DNA from: Thermococcus piezophilus
Lineage (GTDB): Archaea > Methanobacteriota_B > Thermococci > Thermococcales > Thermococcaceae
Assembly: GCF_001647085.1 (NCBI RefSeq)
Contig: NZ_CP015520.1
Span: 744,001 to 808,000 of the forward strand
Length of the DNA stretch: 64,000 nt
Direction of reading: 5' to 3'
In this document: positions 47,245 to 55,735 of the stretch, one piece after another
Numbering within the stretch: the first letter of the stretch is position 1
Layout of the letters: the number at the start of each line of letters is the position of its first letter
The notes under the pieces: generated by a model
The model's database searches: none
Seen by the model: the letters and a program-made list of their open reading frames with translations, nothing else
Told to the model about the DNA's origin: nothing
Translations under genes and position numbers: made by a program

Positions 47245-48687
47245 TCACCACCCCACCTTGACGATCATTGGATACGCTATGTACGGGGCCAGCATGGCCA
47301 GAACAAGCAGGATAACCATCACGGCCTTCATCAGTGGTGTAATCTCGACTTCTTCTCCGCCCTTGCTGAATACCATGCCGTGTATCCTCTTCAGGGACAC
47401 CATGAGGAATACTGCCGAGTCTATGAGGAGCAGGACAAACATAACCATAACAAGCATGCTCTCCTTCATCGCGTTCGCGTTGCTGAGGATGCCGAGCTTC
47501 CCGAAGAACACGCCGAATGGTGGAACCCCAGCTAAGCCGAGGAGAGCGAACGTCCAGCCGTAGCCGACTACAGGGGACTTGATGAGGCCATTTATCCTGT
47601 CCATCTCAAGGGTTCCGAGGGCGTAGCTGAACGTTCCAGCCGTGAGAAATGCCAGACCCTTGATGTAAGCATGGTTGAAGAGCTGGAACATCGAAGCCTG
47701 CAGTCCGCCTTGCAATCCGAGGACTGCCGTCGCGAGGGCGACGTACATCAGTCCAGATTCTGCTATCGTCGAGTAGGCTAGAAGTCTCTTCGCGCTCTTC
47801 TGGAGGGGGTACATCATGATGCAAATTATTTGAGTGGCGATGATAAGTGCTGCCATGACGTAAAATCCTTCTTTGGGTATGGGATTCATGAACTGGATAA
47901 ATCTGGCCAGCAGGTAGACACCCATCTCGACCATTGCGGCACCGTGGAGGAAGGCTGAAGCAGGTGTTGGAGCTACCATGGCGTCCGGTAGCCATGAGTA
48001 AAGCGGAAACTGGGCACTCTTTGTAAAAGCAGCTATCATTACTGCCACAAAGACAATGAACTTCATATCATCGGTAAGATTGGAGTACGCGAACAGGCTG
48101 AGGTCGTGGAGGCGGGTGATTCCTATCCCAACCGCTGTATAGAGGCCCACCATCGCACCGAAGTTTGTAACGAGAAGGGCTTTGTACGCTGATCTCTTGG
48201 CCTTTTTACCCCCGTAATAGCTCACCACACCCCAACAGGCCAGACTCATAATCTCAAAGAATATCAGCAGCTGTAGAACCGATGAGGAATAAATAAACGC
48301 AAGGGTGGCACCGATGAAGAGGACCATCCACGCATAGAATCTTCCTTTACCTTCGTAGACAGGATGCTCTTTGTTTTCAGGGCCCATGTAGTCCTTTGCG
48401 TAGAGCATGAAGAGCAGTCCGGCTGTTATCACAACCAAACCAACGCACACGCTCATTGGGTCTATCAAGAGACCGTAGACCTCACCGAAGAGTGTAGAGG
48501 TCATGAGGGTTTTGTGTATAGTAGGCATCCCAGAGGAATAGAACTCATAAACTCCCGCGAGATTGAGTATTGTGGCAAGGATGACAGTGATGAGCATGAG
48601 GTAATCCGCTCTTTTACCGTCGAGTTTGAACAGTAAAAGGCCTCCAACCAGCGGAATTGAAAAGGAAAGAATAAAAAGCTCTTCCAT
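47245..48687 (-). CDS. Hydrogenase membrane subunit (HyfF/NuoN-like)
   Basis: 480 residues, 14 or so helices. FFEIMSLACWGVVSYYG, FTKSAQFPLYSWLPDAMVAPTPASAFLHGAAMV and FNHAYIKGLAFLTAG. The SAFLHGA variant marks the NuoL/HyfF-like branch. It starts right after fdhB with GGGGGTGTGAT before the ATG. Confidence 0.92.
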   Translation of the reverse strand: MEELFILSFSIPLVGGLLLFKLDGKRADYLMLITVILATILNLAGVYEFYSSGMPTIHKTLMTSTLFGEVYGLLIDPMSVCVGLVVITAGLLFMLYAKDYMGPENKEHPVYEGKGRFYAWMVLFIGATLAFIYSSSVLQLLIFFEIMSLACWGVVSYYGGKKAKRSAYKALLVTNFGAMVGLYTAVGIGITRLHDLSLFAYSNLTDDMKFIVFVAVMIAAFTKSAQFPLYSWLPDAMVAPTPASAFLHGAAMVEMGVYLLARFIQFMNPIPKEGFYVMAALIIATQIICIMMYPLQKSAKRLLAYSTIAESGLMYVALATAVLGLQGGLQASMFQLFNHAYIKGLAFLTAGTFSYALGTLEMDRINGLIKSPVVGYGWTFALLGLAGVPPFGVFFGKLGILSNANAMKESMLVMVMFVLLLIDSAVFLMVSLKRIHGMVFSKGGEEVEITPLMKAVMVILLVLAMLAPYIAYPMIVKVGW

Positions 48688-48702
48688 GCTATCACACCCC
48701 CG

Positions 48703-49124
48703 TCAGCGGGATGCGCTCTGCAGTCGTAAATGAGAGCATCAGTTGGACAGGTCTCGGCACAGGCTGGGAGCTTACCCTCTGCTCTACGGTGGGCACAGAG
48801 GTCACATTTACCCATTATCTTGTTAATAAGGTCGAGCTCTGGTATTCCGAAGGGACATACTATGCCGCACATGAGACAGCCGATACACTTCTGTGGAGCG
48901 AGTATAACAGCTCCGTCCTCGTCGCGGTATAGGGCGTTGGTTGGGCAGACCTCAACACACGGCGCTTTTTCACAGTGGCGGCAGTTGAGGGCCATCGCGG
49001 CCATTTCCTGCCACTCAAAGACGCTTATGTGGGACACACCGTTGTGCTCCCTCTCACAGGCGACTTCACAGGCACGGCACTCAATGCACTTGGAAAAATC
49101 TATGAAGATGGTCTTCCTCGCCAT
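48703..49124 (-). CDS. fdhB: Formate dehydrogenase ferredoxin-like subunit (FdhB/HycB/HydN-like), C-terminus uncertain
   Basis: Four 4Fe4S motifs are seen: CIECRACEVACE, CRHCEKAPCVEVCP, CIGCLMCGIVCP and CDLCAHRR..CAETCP. It passes electrons from FdhA to the hydrogenase. The open frame as given runs on to 48501, deep into the next gene in a different frame, with no family sense after CPTDALIY. One missing base near 48727 would bring a stop at 48703 instead and free the next gene's ribosome site. The exact tail cannot be told; I place the end at 48703. Confidence 0.82.
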
Positions 49125-49129
49125 CTATT

Positions 49130-51265
49130 TCACCCCCTAACTACCTCCACCCTGGGTATGACGGGCGGCAGTTTCTTTATGAGTTCTCTGGCCTCTTCTT
49201 CTGTGATCTTGGCGACATTACAGGCACAGGCCTTGGTTTCAGGTATTTTTGCGTATGGGTCAAGGGCATCATTGGTGAGGACGTTTGCTCCCCAGTGCCA
49301 CGGGACAGCTATGACTCCTTTCTTGACGGCCTTAGTTACCTTGGCTTTGATTGGATAGAATCCTCTCCTTGTTTCTATCTTGATCCAGTCACCTGTCTTG
49401 ATACCAAGCCTTGCAGCATCCTGGGGGTGGATTTCGGCGTACGGTTCGGGCCAGCGCTTCTTGAGGGAATCACTCCTCATCGTCATGGTTGCCGTGTGGT
49501 ACTGGCCGACGTACCTGTGGGTCGTGAGAAGGAACGGATACTTCTCGTCAGGCATCTCCACCGGTCCCTTGTACTCTGAAAATGCAACGAGGTGTGCCTT
49601 TCCATCGGGTGTAAGGAACTTATCTCTGTAAAGGACTCTAGTTCCTGGGTGGTCCTCGCTTGGGCACGGCCAGTGGAGTCCAGCGAGGTTCTCTTTGAGT
49701 CTCTCTGGAGTTATACCGCGGTACTGCGGAGTGCAGGCGTTGATCTCCTTGAGAATGTCCTCTGGGCAAGTGTAACTGAAGCCCTTCGCTCCGCCTCCGG
49801 TGAAACCTACGGCTTTACCGACCTCGCTTATAATCCACCAGTCGGGCCTTGCTTCTCCAGGTGGTTTTACCGCCTGGAAGCTCCACTGTACCCTTCTCTC
49901 GGTGTTTGTAATGGAACCCTCGTTCTCGAGCATTGCGGCAGCTGGGAGGACTATGTCAGCGAACTCCATCGTTGGGGTTGGAACGATGTCCTGGACTACC
50001 ATGAACTCGAGCTTCTGTAGAGCGTGCATCACGTGGTTGGCGTTGGCCTCGCTTATGACCGGGTTCTCACCCATGACGTAGTATGCCTTGACCTTACCTT
50101 TATCGACCGCGTAGGCAGCCTCGACTGTTGTCAGTCCAACTTCGCCGCTCAGCTCAACGCCCCAGAACTCCTCGAAGAACTTTCTCTTCTCAGGGTCTGT
50201 GACGGCCTGATAACCTGGGAAGACGTTTGGCAGGGCCGCCATGTCACAGGCGCCCTGAACGTTGTTCTGGCCGCGCATTGGAGCACAGCCAGCACCTTCC
50301 TTACCCTGATACCCACAGATGGCTGAGAGCGTCGCGAGAAGCTTGACATTTTCAGTTCCGTGGGTGTGCTGAGTCAGACCCATGGCCCATGTTATGACAC
50401 CTTTTCCAGCGTTTGCGAAGGTTCTTGCAGCTTCAATGATGAGTTCCGCCGGGACACCGGTTACCTTCTCGACGAACTCGGGTGTGAACTTTTCGACGGC
50501 TGCCACAACTTCATCGAAGCCAACGCATCTCTCTCTAACGAACCTCTCGTCGTAGAGCCGCTCCTTGATGATGACGTGGATGAGACCACTGATGAGTGCT
50601 ATGTCGCTTCCCGGGTAGTGCTGTAGGAATATGTCGGCGAACCAGGCCGTCCTGGTGAACCTCGGGTCAGCGACTATGACCTTAGCGCCCCTTTCCTTGG
50701 CCTTAATGACGTAGCGGAAGCCAACCGGGTGGGTCTCAGCGTAGTTGTGGCCGATAATGAAGATGACGTTTGCCTCTTCAATGTCCTTGTAGGTGTTGGT
50801 CATTGCGCCAGCACCGAAAACAGCCTTGAGACCCGTGACGGTCGGTGCGTGGCAGAGCCTTGCACAGTGATCAACGTTGTTGGTGCCGAGCATTCTGGCC
50901 AGCTTCTGGACGAGGTAGTTGGGCTCGTTGAATGTTCTCGCAGAGCCGAAGAACATTAACTGGTTTGGATCGTCTTTGGCATAGCCCTTGAGCCTCTCGG
51001 CAACCTCCTTTATTGCCTCGCTCCAGCTTATCTCAACGAACTTGCCCTGTTCCTTGGCCTTGAGGGGTCTCTTGAGCCTGTCCTTTGCGAGGAGGTACTC
51101 AACGACGGCGTTGCCTTTAGGACAGAGCTTTCCGAGTTCGTTTGAGATGTTGGGGACGTCCTTGGCGTATTCTATGCCTACGGGATAGCCATCAACACTC
51201 CTGATGTATAGCCTGCACCCTACACCACAGTAGGGGCAGACCACGGGGACGAGCCTTTCACTCAT
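49130..51265 (-). CDS. fdhA: Formate dehydrogenase catalytic subunit (Mo/W-bis-MGD)
   Basis: 711 residues. N-terminal 4Fe4S cluster Cys10, Cys13, Cys17, Cys48; metal ligand and active site CARLCH with Cys138-His139, cysteine rather than selenocysteine; CAPMRGQNNVQGACDM and the MGD-binding C-terminal domain ending EARELIKKLPP. It oxidises formate to CO2 and gives electrons to FdhB and the membrane hydrogenase. No signal peptide, so cytoplasmic. FdhD, needed to sulfurate its cofactor, is the previous gene. A 359-nt promoter gap lies upstream. Confidence 0.96.
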   Translation of the reverse strand: MSERLVPVVCPYCGVGCRLYIRSVDGYPVGIEYAKDVPNISNELGKLCPKGNAVVEYLLAKDRLKRPLKAKEQGKFVEISWSEAIKEVAERLKGYAKDDPNQLMFFGSARTFNEPNYLVQKLARMLGTNNVDHCARLCHAPTVTGLKAVFGAGAMTNTYKDIEEANVIFIIGHNYAETHPVGFRYVIKAKERGAKVIVADPRFTRTAWFADIFLQHYPGSDIALISGLIHVIIKERLYDERFVRERCVGFDEVVAAVEKFTPEFVEKVTGVPAELIIEAARTFANAGKGVITWAMGLTQHTHGTENVKLLATLSAICGYQGKEGAGCAPMRGQNNVQGACDMAALPNVFPGYQAVTDPEKRKFFEEFWGVELSGEVGLTTVEAAYAVDKGKVKAYYVMGENPVISEANANHVMHALQKLEFMVVQDIVPTPTMEFADIVLPAAAMLENEGSITNTERRVQWSFQAVKPPGEARPDWWIISEVGKAVGFTGGGAKGFSYTCPEDILKEINACTPQYRGITPERLKENLAGLHWPCPSEDHPGTRVLYRDKFLTPDGKAHLVAFSEYKGPVEMPDEKYPFLLTTHRYVGQYHTATMTMRSDSLKKRWPEPYAEIHPQDAARLGIKTGDWIKIETRRGFYPIKAKVTKAVKKGVIAVPWHWGANVLTNDALDPYAKIPETKACACNVAKITEEEARELIKKLPPVIPRVEVVRG

Positions 51266-51624
51266 TCTTCACACCTCCACCTTGGGGGACATTTTTGGTC
51301 TTCAATGTACGTTATATGGTGTACTGTACGCTATTTGATTTTCAATAATAGTTCTCTATTTGGCTTAAAACACTTTTTAAATAGCTTGGTTTTTAACAAA
51401 AGGTTATATTCATTGTGAAACAGCAAAATAAAGTCCTTAGAAGGCTTTTTTTAAGTCTGTTTGTATACTGCCAAATACTGGAGTAAACAAAATCACTTAA
51501 GGTCATTTATGAACGTAGAATATTGAATTAAGAATGCCATTAATAGACATGTTTGGCCGTTCATCAGGTATTGTCCATTAGGGCGAGGGAAGTTAGGACA
51601 AAATTAGGACTAGGGGAATAAGTC
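51266..51624 (-). promoter_or_regulatory. fdhA promoter region, AT-rich 359-nt gap with GTAC repeats
   Basis: No gene is seen. On the minus strand a TATA-like CTATTTAAAAAG (near 51385) would start RNA about 90 nt upstream of fdhA. In that leader, GTGTACTGTACGC (51319-51331) is a near-perfect palindrome with two GTAC cores, and a third GTAC is at 51307. TTTAAG and poly-T stretches (e.g. 51448-51455) could end the fdhD-side RNA. Likely the start point for the fdhA-to-mrpD run. Confidence 0.45.
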
Positions 51625-52395
51625 TTAGAACAATAATCGATGCTCCCCGGAGTACACGTTGAAGCGCTTTCCCCTCGCGAAGCCTATTAGGGTTACCTCG
51701 TGCTCCCTGGAGAGCTCCACGCCCTTGTCCGTCGGTGGTGATTTCGTCACTACTGCTGGAATGCCCGCGTTGACTACCTTCCTTACCATGCCGTAGGGCA
51801 TCCTGCCGCTCGATGCCAGGATAAGCCTTTCAAGGTCGAGTCCGCTGAGGACGGCGTATCCTACGACCTTATCGACGGCGTTGTGCCTACCTATGTCCTC
51901 GCTGAAGGCAACGACATTGGCGTTCAAATCGAAGAGGGCCGCCCAATGGGTGCCCCCTGTCTTTCTCCACGTTTCAGCCAGCGTTGTCATCGTGGAGGAT
52001 ATCTTCAATATGAGGTCGGGGGTTATTTTGACTTTTTCGCCCTTCCTGTCGAGAATTTTGCCCTCCCTCATTCTGTAGGGGTCGCCGCAGGGTGTGTGTT
52101 TCACAACCAGCTCGCCCGTGGTGATGGGGGTATCTTTCAACTTCACGTAAATCTCATTGCCCTCAATCCATACGTCAACTATGTCTTCCGGTCTTTCATA
52201 GCCTCCGCACACGACGAATCCCGCTCCAAGTTCCTTTAGCTGGTTGGGTGAAGCAGGAAGTTCGGCGAGAAACTCTTTGTCCTTTTCGTGTACTGCGAAG
52301 ATTTCGAAGGTCTCCTCGACGCAGATATAATCCTCGGTGGGGACGAGCCCATCTTGCCACTTGAGAATTTTCACTTTCTTTATCAACTCAACCAC
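51625..52395 (-). CDS. fdhD: Formate dehydrogenase accessory sulfurtransferase FdhD
   Basis: 256 residues. Carries sulfur to the bis-MGD cofactor of FdhA. The conserved C-loop is HTPCGDPY, with one cysteine where bacteria often have two; then FSEDIGRHNAVDKVVGYA and LASSGRMPYGMVRKVVNAGIPAVVTKS, the MGD-binding core. Full length for the family. Promoter region separates it from fdhA; 43 nt separate it from frhB. Confidence 0.93.
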   Translation of the reverse strand: MVELIKKVKILKWQDGLVPTEDYICVEETFEIFAVHEKDKEFLAELPASPNQLKELGAGFVVCGGYERPEDIVDVWIEGNEIYVKLKDTPITTGELVVKHTPCGDPYRMREGKILDRKGEKVKITPDLILKISSTMTTLAETWRKTGGTHWAALFDLNANVVAFSEDIGRHNAVDKVVGYAVLSGLDLERLILASSGRMPYGMVRKVVNAGIPAVVTKSPPTDKGVELSREHEVTLIGFARGKRFNVYSGEHRLLF

Positions 52396-52438
52396 CTTCC
52401 AGAAGGAGAACCCAGATGATAAAATGAAAAAGTTGCTC

Positions 52439-53269
52439 TCATAGCAGATACATCATGTTTTTCTGCGCCCTCGCGAGCTTTTCCCTGGCCGCTTTGAGAA
52501 CGTCTCCTATCACGTGAGAGCCGTCGCGCAGCTCTATGTATCCGTCCTTCTCGGCGCTCTTAACGAGCTCTTCTGCCTTAAGGTTTCGCGTTATAAGGAC
52601 CGTCCATCCCTTCTCGCTCTCCACGAAGCCGGCCGAGATATCGCTCCATGTTCCAGTGTAGTCCGTACAGACCAGACAGCCGGCTTGGAGGTACGAGTAA
52701 ACCTCTTTTATCTGCAGTGAGAGCACTGAATCGCCGTGGTATATCTCGAGGAAGTCTCCCTTAAGGACTATGTCCTTGATATCCTGGGCCATTATGCTGT
52801 GCTTCATCCTGAGGTAGTTGAGGAATGCCTCGAATGCGAATGTTCCTATGCAGAAGAGACTAACGATGTACTTTATCCTCTCTCCGAAATCGCTTTCCAG
52901 GAGTGGGAAGTCCCTCATCTGGCCGAAGAACTGGGCCTGGCATGGGAGGCAGACCACGGCAACGTTCTTTAGGCCTTCTTCCTCTATCTTGGCCTTCATC
53001 CTGGAGGCGAAGGGCACTATGCTCCACTTGTTTCCGGCAGTTTCAAGGAGCTCCTCCCTTGTCCTCGCAACTACAGCCTGACCCTCCAACCCCTCTGTCC
53101 TTTTGGCCGTTACAACGCCGTCTATGAGGCCCTTCTCCAGGGCGTAGGCTAAGAGGGCTGTAACCGCACCGCCGCTGGCAACCTTTCTTTTGAGTATTTC
53201 CTCATCGGTTGCCCGCGCAAGATAAATTCCAAAGACGTTTCCCAAAAGATTTTCTGAAACGCTCATCAT
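52439..53269 (-). CDS. frhB: FrhB/FdhB-family flavin-FeS subunit
   Basis: 276 residues. FrhB/FdhB fold: ASGGAVTALLAYALEKGLIDGV at ~32-53, CLPCQAQFFGQM, a LFCIGTFA stretch, then GCLVCTDYTGTWSDISAGFV with FeS cysteines. In methanogens this subunit reduces F420 via FAD; Thermococcales are not known to use F420 as a main carrier, so its electron acceptor here is open. Its start overlaps frhG. Confidence 0.9.
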   Translation of the reverse strand: MMSVSENLLGNVFGIYLARATDEEILKRKVASGGAVTALLAYALEKGLIDGVVTAKRTEGLEGQAVVARTREELLETAGNKWSIVPFASRMKAKIEEEGLKNVAVVCLPCQAQFFGQMRDFPLLESDFGERIKYIVSLFCIGTFAFEAFLNYLRMKHSIMAQDIKDIVLKGDFLEIYHGDSVLSLQIKEVYSYLQAGCLVCTDYTGTWSDISAGFVESEKGWTVLITRNLKAEELVKSAEKDGYIELRDGSHVIGDVLKAAREKLARAQKNMMYLL

Positions 53270-53943
53270 CTCGCATCACCCATGGACAGAATCTGTGAGG
53301 CGCGCGGACACCTTATATAGCAGGTGCCGCAGCGGATACACTTCTCCTGAACGAGGTTAGGCCTCTTGTCTATCAGCTTGATTGCGTTGGTCGGACACGA
53401 CAGCTCACAGGCACCACAACCTATGCAGAGGCCCGTAAGCAATATATCGTCTATCAGGTCAAAGCCGCTCAGCTTCTTTATGTCGGCACTCACCTTGAAG
53501 AGCCTCAGCCTTCTCTCGTCACCGTTGATGTAGAACTTGAAGAAGGACCGGAGCATCTGCGGTGTTGGTGGGCAGCCAGGGATGGAGTAATCAACTTTAA
53601 TCACGCTGTTTATGGGCTGGAAGTTCCTGTGGTCAGCCCTTGGCTCCTGCCCGCCGCGGCAGAAGCGTAATATCCCGCTGAAGGTTGCACACGAACCGAA
53701 TGCCACCACCGTATGGGCCTTCTCCCTTATCTCCTTCAGTTCCTCAAGAATCCTTGGCTCATTCATACAGGCTCCGCCTGTTATTATCGCTACGTCGTAC
53801 TCGTCGAGCTTATACTCTTCCTTCCGCAGGTATGATATGTCGAGCTCTATCAAGTCCATGAGCTTTGGATATGCGCGAATGATACTGACGTTGCATCCCT
53901 CACAACCCCCTACATCAACATGAAGAACCTTAAGCTTCTCCAT
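53266..53943 (-). CDS. frhG: FrhG-type [NiFe] hydrogenase small subunit with ferredoxin domain
   Basis: About 225 residues. Cluster ligands: GGCEGCNVS, GGACMNEP, FGSCATFSG, PGCPPTPQ; then a 2x4Fe4S ferredoxin domain CIGCGACELSCP and CIRCGTCYIRCP. This is the F420-nonreducing/FrhG organisation. ATG 53943 is six bases after GGGGGG; the ATG at 53949 overlaps the frhA stop (ATGA) but sits on the ribosome site. Confidence 0.92.
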   Translation of the reverse strand: MEKLKVLHVDVGGCEGCNVSIIRAYPKLMDLIELDISYLRKEEYKLDEYDVAIITGGACMNEPRILEELKEIREKAHTVVAFGSCATFSGILRFCRGGQEPRADHRNFQPINSVIKVDYSIPGCPPTPQMLRSFFKFYINGDERRLRLFKVSADIKKLSGFDLIDDILLTGLCIGCGACELSCPTNAIKLIDKRPNLVQEKCIRCGTCYIRCPRASQILSMGDAR

Positions 53944-53945
53944 AA

Positions 53946-55124
53946 TCATCCCCCCAACTTCACAACGTGGGTCGTACATGGAATACATGGGTCATATAGG
54001 CGCATAACGGCCTCGGCCGCTTTAACGCTCAGACCTTTTGCCATCTCCTCCATCACGGGAATGTTGAACATTGTGGGAACGATTATCTTGGAAGAAACCA
54101 CCCTACCCTCGTCTCCAAGTTCGATCAAGTGGATGAGTGTTCCCCTTGGTGCCTCGTAGACTCCAACACCCTTGCCTGGCCCGAAAACTATGTTCTTCGT
54201 TCTGAACGGCTCGTCCATCTTTATGCTGTCAAGGATTTCTTCAAGCCTAATGAGTGCCAGCGTTGTATCCTGAACCCTCGCGGTGTGAAGGCCATAGAGG
54301 GAAGAATCTGTAAACTCCCGGTAAACTTTCATCCTTGCCCTTGGGCCAGCTTCAACCTTTTCCCCACCGTAGAAGGCTATGAGTGTGGTGGACTCCTTTG
54401 AGTGGGGGTTGTCCGTTCTGTATTCATAATAGGGCATTGTCTCAATTCTCTCGGCGTTTATGTTGAACCTGTCCCCGTAGAACAGACTGCTTACCAGGTA
54501 GTTGTTTTCCGCTTTCTTCTCCCTGAGTTCATCAGCAACTTCTGTCTGGATGTCCTCATCGGTCAGCAAATGTGCTATTTCTTCCCACTGCCCGGTTAGC
54601 TTTGGAAGGCGTGCCTTGAGGTTGTTGAAGACGCTCCACTTAGGGACAGAGAACATTCCTCCCACGGTGAGGTTTGGGGGATGTGTTGCTGCGCCTCCCA
54701 TCTTGAGAAGGTAGTCGCTGATCTTGGCGTGGAAGTCCATGAGCTGGAACAGAACTTCCTCCCTTTTCTCCTCGATTAGCAGGTCCCCAGCAACCATGAG
54801 GAACTCGAGCATGTGGCTCTGAATCCTGTTCACGAGGCCGAGGGCTTCTCTCATCAGTATTCCGTTTCTTGGTGGTATTATCCCAATGGCATTTTCTATG
54901 GCCTCGCTCATCGCTATACCGTGGGACGCATGACAGAGACCGCAGATTCTCATGACAGCTTCGACCGCGAAAAGTGGATTTTTGCCTACTACAAGCTTCT
55001 CAAATCCCCTAATTGGGGCAGTGGCGATGAAGAGTGCATCTTGAACTGTTCCATTTTCCTCATACAGCACGAGCTTCGCCTCACCGGCGATTCGACACAC
55101 TTTGTTGAGGGTAATCTCACTCAA
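53946..55124 (-). CDS. frhA: FrhA-type [NiFe] hydrogenase large subunit
   Basis: About 392 residues. Ni-Fe ligands RICGLCHASH (~57) and DPCIPCTTHVV near the C-terminus; MGGAATHPPNLTVGG between. The C-terminus lacks a long removable tail: it ends HVVKLGG just after the motif. TTG at 55124 stands behind GGAGGTGAT, and an ATG at 55154 in the same frame is an alternative with a worse site. Frame intact, unlike the two group 4 large subunits in this window. It starts the frhAGB-fdhD operon. Confidence 0.92.
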   Translation of the reverse strand: MSEITLNKVCRIAGEAKLVLYEENGTVQDALFIATAPIRGFEKLVVGKNPLFAVEAVMRICGLCHASHGIAMSEAIENAIGIIPPRNGILMREALGLVNRIQSHMLEFLMVAGDLLIEEKREEVLFQLMDFHAKISDYLLKMGGAATHPPNLTVGGMFSVPKWSVFNNLKARLPKLTGQWEEIAHLLTDEDIQTEVADELREKKAENNYLVSSLFYGDRFNINAERIETMPYYEYRTDNPHSKESTTLIAFYGGEKVEAGPRARMKVYREFTDSSLYGLHTARVQDTTLALIRLEEILDSIKMDEPFRTKNIVFGPGKGVGVYEAPRGTLIHLIELGDEGRVVSSKIIVPTMFNIPVMEEMAKGLSVKAAEAVMRLYDPCIPCTTHVVKLGG

Positions 55125-55398
55125 ATTATCACCTCCAGATGAAATCCATTCCACCTAATCTAAACTAATAGGTTTATGGATAAAAGCGTTTTTTGAACCT
55201 GAGGTTTAAAACGGAATCTTCGGTCGAAATCTCACTTTTTCAGCTTGTTTTGGTGTCTCAAACATTTTTGTTTATTTTTTTGGCAAAGGTAACTCGCTGG
55301 AACTGCCCAAAGGTTTATAAAGTATCAAACTAAATGGACCTGGTGCTCTTCTGGAGCCATCCAAAGGGTACCAAAAGTTGAAAGAGTTGGTGTTAGAT
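55125..55398. promoter_or_regulatory. Divergent promoter region between frhA and the TRAM gene
   Basis: About 270 nt, AT-rich, no gene. Plus-strand TATA-like GTTTATAAAG (55313-55322) serves the TRAM gene. Minus-strand CGCTTTTATCC (~55187) can serve frhA; the near-identical CGCTTTTAAGAG stands upstream of mbhA. A GTTTAAAAC stretch (55204-55212) is noted without known role. Confidence 0.4.
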
Positions 55399-55611
55399 AT
55401 GTATGGAAATGGATTTGACGGTGGCTACGAAGCCCCTGTTAAGGTTGGAGAAAGGTATAGAGTTAAGATCGAGGGCCTTGGAAAAGGTGGCGATGGTATC
55501 GCCAAGATAAAGGGCTTCGTTATCTTCGTCCCGAACACTCAGGTCGGCGACGAGGTTGAGATCGTCATAAACTCAGTCAAGAGAAAGTTCGCTTTTGGAG
55601 AAGTTATTTGA
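55399..55611 (+). CDS. TRAM-domain RNA-binding protein
   Basis: 70 residues. Stand-alone TRAM domain: [35 protein letters not shown], then [20 protein letters not shown]. Such small proteins work as RNA chaperones or bind tRNA in archaea. ATG 55399 with GGTG six bases upstream. The following gene is a tRNA methylthiotransferase, which also ends in a TRAM domain. Confidence 0.9.
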   Translation: MYGNGFDGGYEAPVKVGERYRVKIEGLGKGGDGIAKIKGFVIFVPNTQVGDEVEIVINSVKRKFAFGEVI

Positions 55612-55735
55612 TTTCCTTTCCTTCTTACTATTCTACTTTTGGAACTCATTATTAACTCATTATTCATGCTTTTTGATTTTGTATCCACAGACCTGGCCAG
55701 CATGCTTTTTAAACCCCCAAGCCCAGGCGAGTGTG

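Noticed and set aside
48501-48702. C-terminal extension of the FdhB frame
   Set aside because: It would overlap 187 nt of the next gene in another frame and has no ferredoxin family sense.
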